This document shows, piece by piece, positions 15,679 through 24,913 of a stretch of DNA of 64,000 nucleotides. The notes under the pieces were generated by a model. The model did not search any database and was not told where the DNA came from. It was given only the letters and a program-made list of their open reading frames with translations. The stretch spans positions 1,364,001-1,428,000 of the forward strand of contig OZ243932.1 in assembly GCA_965214035.1 (NCBI GenBank), read 5' to 3'. Position 1 is the stretch's first letter, and each line of letters opens with the position of its first letter. The position numbers and the translations under genes are program-made. The DNA comes from JAJDYQ01 sp965214035. Lineage in GTDB: Bacteria; Pseudomonadota; Gammaproteobacteria; JAJDYQ01.

Positions 15679-16966
15679 AAACTGTGTAAACCGCCTATCA
15701 TTAACTTAACTATAGATGAGGATAGGTATCATGAAAAAGCAAGAACTGAAAGCCTTCGCACGTGAAGTAGCGAAGAGCATTAAAACCGAGGAAGACCTGA
15801 ACGAGTTCAGCCAGATGCTGACCAAGGTTACGGTGGAGGCGGCGCTGAACACCGAGTTGGATGACCACTTGGGCTACGCCCGCCACGAACAATCGGAGAA
15901 TGCCAACAACCGTAACGGCTACAGCAGCAAGCGACTGAGCACCGGTGAGGGTGAGTTTGAACTGGAGATGCCGCGTGACCGGGACGGCAGCTTCGAGCTG
16001 AAGCGGGTGAAGAAGGGGCAGCGGCGTTTTACCTCCATGGACGATAAAATCCTGAGTTTGTATGCCAAGGGCATGACGACCCGTGAGATCGTGGCCACGT
16101 TCAAGGAGATGTAGGATGCGGAGATTTCCCCGACACTGATATCCCGGGTCACGGATGCGGTCCTTGAACGCGTGACGGACTGGCAGTCCCGGTCGCTGGA
16201 AGCCGTGTATCCGATTGTGTACCTGGATTGTATCGTGGTGAAGATTCGCCAGGACAAGCGGGTTATCAACAAGGCCATCTACCTGGCCTTGGGGGTGGAC
16301 CTGTCGGGCCACAAGGAGCTACTGGGTCTGTGGCTGGCTGAGCATGAGGGGGCCAAGTTCTGGCTGGCCATTCTCACGGAGTTGCAGACCCGCGGGGTGA
16401 AGGACATTCTGATTGCCTGCGTGGACGGGCTCAAGGGGTTTCCCGATGCCATCAGCAATGTGTTTCCGGACACGCAGGTGCAGCTCTGTATTGTGCACCT
16501 GGTGCGCAATGCCATGAAATAGGTGGTCTGGAAGGACTACAAAGCCGTGGCGGCGGATTTAAAGCCGATCGACCAGTCGGCCACCGAGGACGAGGCGCTG
16601 CTGGCGCTGGAGCGGTTCGCTGAACGCCGGGATGAGAAATATCCCCATATCAGTCGTACCTGGCGCCAGCACGGGCAAAACCTGAGCACCCTCTTCCGTT
16701 ATCCGGATGACATTCGTAAGGCGATTTATACGACCAACGCCATTGAATCCCTGAACAGTGTGGTCCGCAAGGCCGTCAATAAGCGCAAGCTGTTTCCGTC
16801 TGACGATTCGGCCCGGAAGGTGGTCTACCTGGCGATCAGGGATGCGTCAAAAAAATGGACGATGCCGCTCCGGAACTGGAAGGGAGCGCTGAACCGATTT
16901 ATCATTGAGTTTGAAGACCGACTGATTGACGATGTCTAACCGGCGATTTACACAGAAATATTTACA
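15672..16966 (+). mobile_element. IS256-family insertion sequence, inactive
   Basis: The ends carry imperfect inverted repeats: CTGTGTAAAcCGCC at 15682-15695 and the reverse complement of CTGTGTAAAtCGCC at 16942-16955, with weaker similarity outward. The size (about 1.3 kb) and the single transposase frame fit IS256. No clear 8-bp target duplication was seen, so the exact ends are approximate. Confidence 0.82.
15731..16939 (+). pseudogene. IS256-family transposase with two in-frame TAG codons
   Basis: One reading frame runs from ATG 15731 (ribosome site GAGGATAG) to TAA 16937, interrupted by TAG at 16112-16114 and 16520-16522. Apart from these, it is a complete mutator-type transposase of about 400 residues: ELDDHLGYARHE, RNGYSSKRL, catalytic Asp in YLDCIVVKIR, second Asp in ACVDGLKGFPDAI, LCIVHLVRN, and the Glu in YTTNAIESLNSVVRKA. 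Both TAGs stand where relatives have tyrosine (KEMY-DAE and LKY-VxWKDYK), each one base away from TAT/TAC. TAG ends several intact genes here, so these are treated as nonsense mutations. Confidence 0.88.
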
Positions 16967-17074
16967 GTCCCTGTTGGCAACGGTGCGGATTCTTACCGTC
17001 CACGTCCACCAACAGGCAGGCTGTTTCCAGTTCGTCTTTTTACCGCGGTTGTTCGTTACCCATCCTGTACGGAT

Positions 17075-18046
17075 TTAATGCCTGACCGGAAGCAGTCTGT
17101 TCACATTGCCGTTGGCAATCATGCGTGCTGCCTCCGGGCTTAGCTGGGCCAGCCACTCCTGGATATGTTGGGCATGTTCGCGAACCTCGCCCCAGCGGGA
17201 TTCCTTATAGGTGTCAATCGCCACCATAAACCGGTCGGGGTGGTCTTCCATCAGGGCTTTCCATTGCGGCGTCAGGTTGTCGTCTTCATCCACCAGTTTT
17301 TCATACAACGACATATCGCAGTATGCTGTCGGGTACTTTTCGACCAGGGCACGAATTTCATGGGCTTCATAGGAGAAACCGCAGTGCGCCCAGACAATGG
17401 GTAGCGTCGGCTGCATTGCGATCAGCGCTTCAATGGTTTCCATGTCGGTATGTGCGCTGATGACCCAGTTCTGTTCGGCCGCTATCTGCATCAGTTGCGG
17501 TACAATCGACCTGCCGTCGAGGTGCTTGAACCCCATATGAAATTCACCAAAACCACGATAAATACCCTTATCTGCCTGCTCGTTGATATAGTCGAGAATT
17601 TCCGGGTCATGGTGCCAGTTCGGCACATCATCATACGTGCGGTAGGGACGGATAAAAGGGATAACCCGCTCCGGGGCGATTTCGTAAAGCATCTCGGTCC
17701 CTCTCTCCGGCGTGCTGGAAAACACGGCTCGCTGGATATTGTTCTCCAGCAGAAACCGAATGGCCTGTTCGGGCGGCAGACGTTGCCAGACATTCTGGTT
17801 GTAATGCAGGTGCATGTCATACAGCTTATAGCCCTGCACCGGGGATTCATCGCCCTGTACCGGATTGAATATACAGACCAAAAGCAAATATAGACCGGCA
17901 AACACCGGAACAAGGTTAATATCCGGTTCTTCTGAGGGTGTTCTGTTATTCTTGGTCATCGTGTCAACTGAAGGAGGCAATAGCGCGGGCCTGTCTGCTT
18001 CTGTGGCCGGAATACCATGGATATGAATGGTCAAGGACTCTCTCAT
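17075..18046 (-). CDS. Amidohydrolase-family protein, membrane-anchored or exported
   Basis: 323 residues. A hydrophobic segment at residues 44-64 (NLVPVFAGLYLLLVCIFNPV) could be a signal anchor. The TIM-barrel metal ligands appear as YDMHLHYN (HxH, about residue 77), a later histidine in ISAHTDMETI, WAHCGFSYEA, and a final Asp in MVAIDTYK. These are PF04909-like amidohydrolases acting on C-N or C-C bonds; the substrate is unknown. The start is uncertain: ATG at 18046 or ATG at 17959 just before the hydrophobic segment, neither with a clear ribosome site. It is divergent from hpnD. Confidence 0.72.
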   Translation of the reverse strand: MRESLTIHIHGIPATEADRPALLPPSVDTMTKNNRTPSEEPDINLVPVFAGLYLLLVCIFNPVQGDESPVQGYKLYDMHLHYNQNVWQRLPPEQAIRFLLENNIQRAVFSSTPERGTEMLYEIAPERVIPFIRPYRTYDDVPNWHHDPEILDYINEQADKGIYRGFGEFHMGFKHLDGRSIVPQLMQIAAEQNWVISAHTDMETIEALIAMQPTLPIVWAHCGFSYEAHEIRALVEKYPTAYCDMSLYEKLVDEDDNLTPQWKALMEDHPDRFMVAIDTYKESRWGEVREHAQHIQEWLAQLSPEAARMIANGNVNRLLPVRH

Positions 18047-18225
18047 TCCGCTATTTTAGCATTAATGTCGGCTAAAATGAGGGGATCGTGGGCTGCAACA
18101 GACCGGATTACCACCGATTTCGATCAAAGCGTTGCCGTGTTGCCGACCATGAGCACCACACAGCCGGAAAAGCCCTTTTATTTCTGCTAGAGTGCGTTTC
18201 TATTTTGGCATTGACCCCTTCCTGC

Positions 18226-19098
18226 ATGACACCAGAACAATACTGTCAGGACAAAGCGGCTTCCAGCGGTTCGAGTTTTTACTACAGCTTTCTGTTTTTG
18301 CCACCGGATATTCGCCGTGCCATTACCGCATTGTATGTCTTTTGCCGAGAGGTGGATGATGTTGTCGATGAGGTGCGTGAGGCTTCAGTCGCTCAACAAA
18401 AACTTGACTGGTGGCGCCATGAGCTGGTTCGCACCTTTGCCGGCAGGGCCCGGCATCCGGTGGGTCTGGAGCTGCAGCGTCTGGTCGAGCCTTTCGGTCT
18501 GGTGCATGGATATTTTGATGACATTATTGACGGTATGCAGATGGACCTGCTGCAAACCCGCTATGCCAGCATCGAAGAGCTGGAAAAATACTGCTATCAC
18601 AGTGCCGCGGCAGTCGGTCTCATTGCGGCACGCCTGTTCGGCTATGAAAACCGGGCAACCGAACAGTATGCCCATGATCTGGGTATGGCTTTTCAGCTCA
18701 CTAATATTATCCGGGATGTCAAGGAAGACAGCGGTCGCAATCGCATTTACCTTCCCCAGGACTTGCTTGCCCGACACGGCGCCAATGAAACATCTTTGAT
18801 GGCAGGTGAGTTTAATAGTGCCCTTCATGATGTGTTGCAGGAGCTGGCCAATCATGCGGAAGCCTATTATGAGTCATCGGCCTCAAAGTTGCCTGATGTT
18901 GACCGATGGAATCAGCGCAGCGGTCTTATCATGTCGTCGATATACCGCTCCCTGCTCGCCCGTATCCGCAGACATGATTTTAACGTTATGGATGGCAGAA
19001 TATCCGTACCGAATCTGTCCAGACTATGGATTGCCTGGCAAACAGCACGCCGCGAAAACAAGCGCTACCGGCAATATATGAAGCAACATGCCACCTGA
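18226..19098 (+). CDS. hpnD: Presqualene diphosphate synthase HpnD
   Basis: The start at 18226 was chosen because HpnD proteins begin MTPxQYCxxKAAxSGSSFYY; upstream in-frame codons are not conserved-looking. About 290 residues. Both aspartate-rich prenyl-diphosphate sites are visible: FCREVDDVVDEV (near residue 45) and NIIRDVKEDSGRNRIYLPQD (near residue 170). The enzyme joins two farnesyl diphosphates into presqualene diphosphate for the HpnCDE route to squalene and hopanoids. It overlaps hpnE by 11 bp. HpnC is not adjacent and not in the window. Confidence 0.9.
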   Translation: MTPEQYCQDKAASSGSSFYYSFLFLPPDIRRAITALYVFCREVDDVVDEVREASVAQQKLDWWRHELVRTFAGRARHPVGLELQRLVEPFGLVHGYFDDIIDGMQMDLLQTRYASIEELEKYCYHSAAAVGLIAARLFGYENRATEQYAHDLGMAFQLTNIIRDVKEDSGRNRIYLPQDLLARHGANETSLMAGEFNSALHDVLQELANHAEAYYESSASKLPDVDRWNQRSGLIMSSIYRSLLARIRRHDFNVMDGRISVPNLSRLWIAWQTARRENKRYRQYMKQHAT

Positions 19099-20419
19099 TA
19101 CAACACCGGAAAAGCCCGTTGTTATTGTTGGCGGAGGTTGGGCCGGCCTGTCGGCAGCCATTCACCTCGCCCATCAGGGCCGGTCCGTCACTCTTATTGA
19201 GGCCGCCGGACAATCCGGTGGTCGTGCCCGCACGGTCATGTTCGGCGAATTGCCGGTTGACAATGGTCAGCATATCGCACTGGGTGCCTACCACCACCTG
19301 CTTGAATTGCTCGATATTATCGGCCTGCATGAGTCCCTTGTATTCTCCCGCCTGCCGTTGTCATTGAATATCATGGGTAATGAGGACAGTGTTACTCTCA
19401 AGGCATCCAGACTGCCTGCACCTTTTCATCTTCTGGGTGCCTTATTATGTGCCAAAGGGTTGACCGCTACCGATAAAGGCAAAACACTTTTTAACTGGTT
19501 CAGGTTGATCGGTGCAGACACACGTCATGACATGACGGTTACAGAGCTTCTGCATGGCACGGGCCAGCCCGAAAGAGTCTCTCATTTCCTGTGGATTCCA
19601 CTTTGTATCGCAGCATTAAATACCCATCCGGACATGGCTTCCGCCTGTCTGTTTCAAAGAGTGCTTAAAGATACTTTTATGCGTCAGCGCAAGAGCTCCG
19701 ATTTGCTGCTGCCCCGCCATGATATGGGAAAAGTGCTGCCACAGCCGGCTCTGGACTGGCTTACTCGACATAATGTAGAGATACTCATACGGGAACGTGT
19801 CATCGGCCTGCAACTGAACCGGAATGAAATCACCGGCGTCATTACCAATCGCCAGACACTGCCGGCTGAGCAGGTGGTTCTTGCCACTAATGCCTGGAGT
19901 GCTGCTCAACTTATTGAGAGTATTCCCAGTCTGAGCAGGCTCCATAAAAACCTGCTGCAATTCGACTATGAGTCCATCACCACAGTTTTTCTCCGATATG
20001 CCAAAGCCGTTATGCTTGATCCGATCATGCAGGGTTATGCCGACAGATTTACCCAGTGGATATTTGATCGCAGGATTACCGGTCAGCCTGAAATGATTGC
20101 GGCGGTTATCAGTGCGGATAGCAGATACTCAAATATGGACAAAGATGAGCTGGTAAAGACGGTCATCGATGATATAAAGACGGTCAGCAAATTACCGAAT
20201 GAACCGACAGACAGTTTGGTAGTTCGAGAAAGACGGGCCACATTTTCGGCGACTCCGAAAATGGAAAGGCTGCGTCCGACCAACACAACTGCCCTTAACG
20301 GTCTGCTACTGGCCGGTGATTACACGCAAACCGGATATCCCGCAACCCTGGAAGGTGCAGTAATGAGCGGCAGGCAGGCTGCAAGCGAGATTCAGAAGCC
20401 GGCTGTCAGGACGGACTGA
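19088..20419 (+). CDS. hpnE: Hydroxysqualene dehydroxylase HpnE (FAD-dependent)
   Basis: 443 residues. The N-terminal FAD-binding site VVIVGGGWAGLSAAIHLAHQ (about residues 11-30) is followed by EAAGQSGGRART and DNGQHIALGAYHHLL, the HpnE/carotenoid desaturase-like pattern. The C-terminal FAD motif is LLAGDYTQTGYPATLEGAVM. It reduces hydroxysqualene to squalene in the HpnCDE pathway. It overlaps hpnD upstream and shares one base with the SDR gene downstream, so the three are cotranscribed. Carotenoid-type desaturases are relatives, but the hpnD neighbour supports HpnE. Confidence 0.9.
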   Translation: MPPDTTPEKPVVIVGGGWAGLSAAIHLAHQGRSVTLIEAAGQSGGRARTVMFGELPVDNGQHIALGAYHHLLELLDIIGLHESLVFSRLPLSLNIMGNEDSVTLKASRLPAPFHLLGALLCAKGLTATDKGKTLFNWFRLIGADTRHDMTVTELLHGTGQPERVSHFLWIPLCIAALNTHPDMASACLFQRVLKDTFMRQRKSSDLLLPRHDMGKVLPQPALDWLTRHNVEILIRERVIGLQLNRNEITGVITNRQTLPAEQVVLATNAWSAAQLIESIPSLSRLHKNLLQFDYESITTVFLRYAKAVMLDPIMQGYADRFTQWIFDRRITGQPEMIAAVISADSRYSNMDKDELVKTVIDDIKTVSKLPNEPTDSLVVRERRATFSATPKMERLRPTNTTALNGLLLAGDYTQTGYPATLEGAVMSGRQAASEIQKPAVRTD

Positions 20420-21183
20420 TGGATACGATGATTCCCGACGACTACATGCCGCAAAAAAATTGCCTGAGAGATAAAATTATTCTAATAACCGGAGCCGCAG
20501 GTGGCATCGGCGCAACGGTCAGCAGGACTTTTGCCCACTACGGCGCAACCGTTATTTTGCTGGACAAGGACGTAAAGGGACTGGAGTCCTTGTCTGATGA
20601 GATTGAAGATGCCGGTGATGTCCAACCCGCGCTCTATCCGATGAACCTTGAAGGTGCCAAAGACCAGGATTATGCGGATCTCGCCAGCGTTATCGAAAAG
20701 GAGTTCGGCCGACTCAACGGCCTGCTGCATAACGCCGCAAGACGTGATCCCCTGACCCCACTCTGGCGTATCCAGCTTGAAGAGTGGTTTGAAATATTAC
20801 AGGTTAATCTAAATGCTCCATTCATGCTGACATGCGCCTGCCTGGATCTTCTGAATGCTGCACAGCACCCTTCGGTTGTATTTACCACTGACCACCAGTC
20901 ACGCAGGCATCATGCTTACTGGGGGGCCTATGGTATTTCCAAACATGCTGTCGATGGCCTGATGAAGACTTTTGCTGATGAGCTGGAAAATCAGTCGCCA
21001 ATACGGGTTAATGCGATTGATCCGGGGCCAGTCAAAACCAGTATGCGCGTAAAAACCTATCCTGGACTGGATCCAGGCACAATGACCAGCCCCAAAGACA
21101 TTATGGACAGCTATGTGTATCTGATGGATGAGAGCAGCCGGAATGTGAATGCACAGACAATTCACGCACAGACACGCATATAG
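20419..21183 (+). CDS. yciK: Short-chain dehydrogenase, YciK-like
   Basis: 254 residues with the Rossmann nucleotide site ITGAAGGIGATVSRTFA (residues 23-39), NAA at about 106-108, and the catalytic YGISK at about residue 173. The neighbourhood HNAARRDPLTPLWRIQLEEW resembles YciK-type SDRs of gammaproteobacteria, which are oxidoreductases of unclear substrate. It begins with ATG overlapping the hpnE TGA, so it belongs to the hpnDE transcript. A link to isoprenoid metabolism is only suggested by this position. Confidence 0.82.
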   Translation: MDTMIPDDYMPQKNCLRDKIILITGAAGGIGATVSRTFAHYGATVILLDKDVKGLESLSDEIEDAGDVQPALYPMNLEGAKDQDYADLASVIEKEFGRLNGLLHNAARRDPLTPLWRIQLEEWFEILQVNLNAPFMLTCACLDLLNAAQHPSVVFTTDHQSRRHHAYWGAYGISKHAVDGLMKTFADELENQSPIRVNAIDPGPVKTSMRVKTYPGLDPGTMTSPKDIMDSYVYLMDESSRNVNAQTIHAQTRI

Positions 21184-21232
21184 AACGACAAAAACCACTT
21201 GCTCAGCTGTAAATTAATACCTGCAGACCCAG

Positions 21233-23152
21233 TCAACCAATCCGGGCACCATCCCGGCGGCGTATAGCAATCACGCAGGACTGTGGTACATTGTCACCGC
21301 CACGCGGAAAGCTGCTGCCCCCTCTCTCTCCTGGATGCTGGATGCCCACGAAAACCGTTTTATAGTCGGCACTCCAGGTGATGCCGGTCACCTCGGATTC
21401 GCGCGGGCCGACCAGAAACCTTTTGATTTCACCCGTTTCAACATCACCAATTAATAACTGGTTATTACCCATACCGGCAAAATTACCCTGATTAGAATAG
21501 TTACCATCTGTCTCAATCCATAAATTACCCAGGGTATCAAATGCCAGACCATCGGGAGAGTTAAATATATTATCGGAATGGATATTCGCCGAACCTGAAC
21601 GTCCGTCCCGGTGTACTTCGGGGTTACCCGCCAATACAAACAAATCCCAGATAAATGTATTGGCGGCATGGTCTTTACCTTCAGGTCGCCAGCGCACAAT
21701 TTGACCATAAAGATTACGCGCCCTCGGATTCGGCCCACCAACCGGGGTTTCATCACCACCCTGATTGGTTTTAACACCGCGGTTTGTGTTATTGGTTAAA
21801 CAACATAAAACCTGTGAATTATCAGGGCTGGCAGCAATCCACTCAGGGCGATCCATCGTCGTGCCACCTGCTTTGGAGGCCGCCATGCGCGTATGCAGGG
21901 CAATTTCCGCTTTTGACATGCCTGTCGTTTCAGGAATCAGTGGCAGCCACTCACCTTTTTCATGATCGTAAAAACGGGCAACGTACAACGTGCCACTGGT
22001 CAATAATTCATGGTTGTTTTTGCTGTCGGATCGATATTGGCCATCACTGACAAAGCGATACAGGTATTCACCTCGCTCATCATCACCCATATAGACCACC
22101 ACACGCCCGTCCGTCGCGATGACCAACTCGGCATTTTCATGCTTGAATCGGCCCAGTGCTGTCAGCTTGCGGGGCCTGGATTTCGGGTTTGCCGGATCAA
22201 TTTCCACGACAAAACCGGCCCGGTTAGGTTCATTTGGATGCCTGCCAACATCAAAACGCTCATCGTATGTTGCCCAGCGATAACCCCGGTCTTGGCCGCT
22301 GATACCATACCGCTGCATGGCATCATCAGGCAGGAAGTTCGGATCAACCGAAGAAAAATAGCCATTAAAGTTTTCTTCACAGGCCAGATAAGTACCCCAT
22401 GGCGTACGACCACTACCACAGTTATTCCAGGTCCCCAGGGCCTCTATACCTTCCGGGTCTGCCGCTGTTTTCATGGCCGGATGGCCACGCAGCGGGCCGG
22501 TAATCTCAAAGGCGGTATCCGGCGTAATTTTGCGATTGTAAGAAGAGTCCTTGACAACCTGCCACTGGCCATCTTTTTCGACCAGCTCCACAATACAGAC
22601 ACCGTGAGCTGCCTTACCCTTGCGTACATCATCAGCAGTTTCCGGCTGTCTGGAAGCGCGATTACCGTAAATCAGGCCGCGATTGATGTACTCATTGTTG
22701 ACCGCCAGTAAATTCCGGCCATCGGTCGTTACAAACAGGGCCATGCCGTCATTGTTGTCACCAAAAGCCAGCTCCTGACTTTGTCCGGTACCCCGGCTGC
22801 TGTCATCGAAGTCAATGCCCTGGCTCCACAAGGGATCCCCCCATTTCACAACCACCTGCCAGTCAAAGCCCGGCGGCAAAGTTATCGTATCGGCCGTACT
22901 GGCTTTAACGGGCTCAAAAGAATCGATAAAACGCGCCGAACCCTGCGCTGTGCGACCAGCAGCAGACATCGTGACACCAATGCCAACCAGAAAAGAAGAG
23001 ACACCCAGGCTGACGGATCGAAAGAGAAAATCCCTTCGGTCCAAGGCTCCATCAAGGATTTTTTCAAAATCAGAACTTTCCGGTCTGGAACTGATAGTTT
23101 CATCCAAACTATCGGCAGACAGGCATACAGGTCCGCTGATTTCTTCAGTCAT
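21233..23152 (-). CDS. phoX: PhoX-family phosphatase (DUF839), Tat-exported
   Basis: Starting at ATG 23152 gives about 639 residues with a twin-arginine motif LDRRDFLFRS (RR at 39-40) and a hydrophobic stretch, so it is exported folded through Tat. The body is the PhoX/DUF839 beta-propeller: GIEALGTWNNCGSGRTPWGT, YLACEENFNGYF, VEIDPANP, KHENAELVIATDGRVVVYMG, and SPDGLAFDTLGNLWIETDG. PhoX enzymes are Fe/Ca-dependent alkaline phosphatases that release phosphate from organic esters. It converges on the SDR gene with a 49-bp gap. Confidence 0.85.
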   Translation of the reverse strand: MTEEISGPVCLSADSLDETISSRPESSDFEKILDGALDRRDFLFRSVSLGVSSFLVGIGVTMSAAGRTAQGSARFIDSFEPVKASTADTITLPPGFDWQVVVKWGDPLWSQGIDFDDSSRGTGQSQELAFGDNNDGMALFVTTDGRNLLAVNNEYINRGLIYGNRASRQPETADDVRKGKAAHGVCIVELVEKDGQWQVVKDSSYNRKITPDTAFEITGPLRGHPAMKTAADPEGIEALGTWNNCGSGRTPWGTYLACEENFNGYFSSVDPNFLPDDAMQRYGISGQDRGYRWATYDERFDVGRHPNEPNRAGFVVEIDPANPKSRPRKLTALGRFKHENAELVIATDGRVVVYMGDDERGEYLYRFVSDGQYRSDSKNNHELLTSGTLYVARFYDHEKGEWLPLIPETTGMSKAEIALHTRMAASKAGGTTMDRPEWIAASPDNSQVLCCLTNNTNRGVKTNQGGDETPVGGPNPRARNLYGQIVRWRPEGKDHAANTFIWDLFVLAGNPEVHRDGRSGSANIHSDNIFNSPDGLAFDTLGNLWIETDGNYSNQGNFAGMGNNQLLIGDVETGEIKRFLVGPRESEVTGITWSADYKTVFVGIQHPGERGGSSFPRGGDNVPQSCVIAIRRRDGARIG

Positions 23153-23476
23153 GGTTGCAGACACCAGAACGAGGTTGACAGGACATAAATATACTATAGA
23201 TATGTAGCCTAACCCCAAAACAGAAAATCAATCTCATATCTTTAATCCGGCATCCAGAATAATACCAGTCTGCCAAGGGCATGTTCCCATACCGCGACTT
23301 CATGCTGGCTGGCGATGGCCGAAATCAAGGGTATTGAAACCAGCTTCCGACAAGTCGAACCCGGGTAGATCAGAACCGTGTCGAATATCAGCAACAGATT
23401 CATACCAGATTCTGCTAGAATCAGCACCCTGGTTTTTAGCGCCATCTTTGGAATGTGGCTGAATTGAGGCATTTTC
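23153..23476. other. Divergent promoter region between phoX and ffh
   Basis: No convincing gene was found. An extended -10 element, TGcTAGAAT at 23413-23421 on the plus strand, fits a promoter for ffh. A GAGG ribosome site precedes the ffh ATG at 23477. Nothing resembling a Pho box was identified for phoX. Confidence 0.45.
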
Positions 23477-24835
23477 ATGTTCGATAAACTTGCCGGACAC
23501 CTGTCAGAGGTTACTCGCCGACTACGCGGACAGGTCCGAATTACGGAAACCAATATCCAGGATGATCTGCGGGAAGTGCGAATGGCTTTGTTGGAGGCCG
23601 ATGTCGCCCTGCCCGTTGTTAAAGACCTGATAGAAAAAATCCGCGAGCGTGCGGTGGGTCAGGAAGTTTTACAAAGCCTGACTCCGGGCCAGACCCTGAT
23701 TAAAATCGTGCAGGACGAACTGGTTACCATTATGGGCGAGGCCAATGAACAGCTCTCACTCAATACTGCACCGCCTGCCGTTGTGCTGATAGCCGGCCTG
23801 CAGGGAGCAGGCAAAACAACTTCAGTTGCCAAACTTGCCCGCTTTCTCACAGAAAGGCACAAGAAAAAGGTTATGACAGTCAGCTGTGATGTCTATCGAC
23901 CCGCAGCAATCGATCAGCTACAGACGCTTACAATGCAGGCAGGTGCCGATTTTTTCCCATCTACCAGCAAAGACAAACCGATCAAAATTGTAAGCAATGC
24001 AATCCGGCAGGCCAGGGTATCGGCCACCGATGTGCTGCTGGTGGATACCGCCGGTCGCCTGCATGTTGACGAGGAAATGATGAATGAAATCAAGCAACTA
24101 TACACAACCTGCGATCCGGCAGAAACCCTGTTTGTTATCGACAGCATGACCGGACAGGATGCCGTCAATACGGCCAGAGCATTCAATGACGCCTTGCCTC
24201 TGACTGGCATCATACTGACCAAGGCAGATGGTGATGCTCGTGGCGGTGCAGCACTATCCACTCGTTATATTACAGGTAAGCCTGTCAAGTTTATTGGAAT
24301 GGGTGAAAAAATTGAAGCCCTGGAACCATTCCATCCGGACCGTATTGCATCCCGTATTCTGGGCATGGGCGATGTAGTCAGTCTGGTCGAAGAAGTTCAA
24401 CAAAAAGCCGACCATGAAAAAGCTGCCAAACTGGCCAAAAAAATGAAAAAGGGCGGGGCCTTTGATCTGGGAGATCTGCGTGATCAATTACAGCAAATGC
24501 TGGGTATGGGAGGCCTGAATGCCTTGATAGATAAAATGCCGGGCATGGGCAAACTACCGGAAACCGCCAAGGCACAGATGAATGACAGACAACTTCAACA
24601 TATGATCGCGATTATCAACTCAATGACCCCGAAAGAAAGACACATCCCCACCCTGATTAACGGCTCCCGCCGCAAGCGCATAGCACAAGGATCGGGCACC
24701 TCGATCCAGCAGGTCAATCAGGTGATGAAGCAATATAAGCAAATGTCCAAAATGATGAAAAAGATGGGCAAAAGTGGTGGCATGGCCGGAATGATGCGAG
24801 GGCTGGGCAGCAAAATACCGGGGGGGCTGCTTTAG
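23477..24835 (+). CDS. ffh: Signal recognition particle protein Ffh
   Basis: 452 residues. N domain, then the GTPase G domain: P-loop GLQGAGKTTSVAKLARFL (near residue 104), DTAGRLHVDEEM (G3), TKADGDARGGAAL (G4), and GMGEKIEALEPFHPDRIASR at the domain junction. The C-terminal M domain is methionine-rich (RKRIAQGSGTSIQQVNQVMK, KMMKKMGKSGGMAGMMRGLG) and binds 4.5S RNA and signal peptides. It delivers nascent membrane proteins to FtsY and SecYEG. It ends with TAG, with further stops soon after, so the TAG is a true terminator codon. Confidence 0.98.
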   Translation: MFDKLAGHLSEVTRRLRGQVRITETNIQDDLREVRMALLEADVALPVVKDLIEKIRERAVGQEVLQSLTPGQTLIKIVQDELVTIMGEANEQLSLNTAPPAVVLIAGLQGAGKTTSVAKLARFLTERHKKKVMTVSCDVYRPAAIDQLQTLTMQAGADFFPSTSKDKPIKIVSNAIRQARVSATDVLLVDTAGRLHVDEEMMNEIKQLYTTCDPAETLFVIDSMTGQDAVNTARAFNDALPLTGIILTKADGDARGGAALSTRYITGKPVKFIGMGEKIEALEPFHPDRIASRILGMGDVVSLVEEVQQKADHEKAAKLAKKMKKGGAFDLGDLRDQLQQMLGMGGLNALIDKMPGMGKLPETAKAQMNDRQLQHMIAIINSMTPKERHIPTLINGSRRKRIAQGSGTSIQQVNQVMKQYKQMSKMMKKMGKSGGMAGMMRGLGSKIPGGLL

Positions 24836-24913
24836 TTTTCGCAATTATGGCAAAAAGTCACTGAACTGAGGTATGATGACCTGATATGACGGCAGATAAT
24901 TGGAGCGATGCCC

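Noticed and set aside
15731..16939. Genome-wide recoding of TAG (for example to pyrrolysine)
   Set aside because: Intact genes such as pilX, ffh, aceK and queG end with TAG at their expected family lengths, so TAG is a normal stop here. The amber codons in the IS are more simply mutations.
23242..23553. Minus-strand frame overlapping the ffh start
   Set aside because: No recognisable protein features, and the first third is antisense to ffh. Treated as non-coding.
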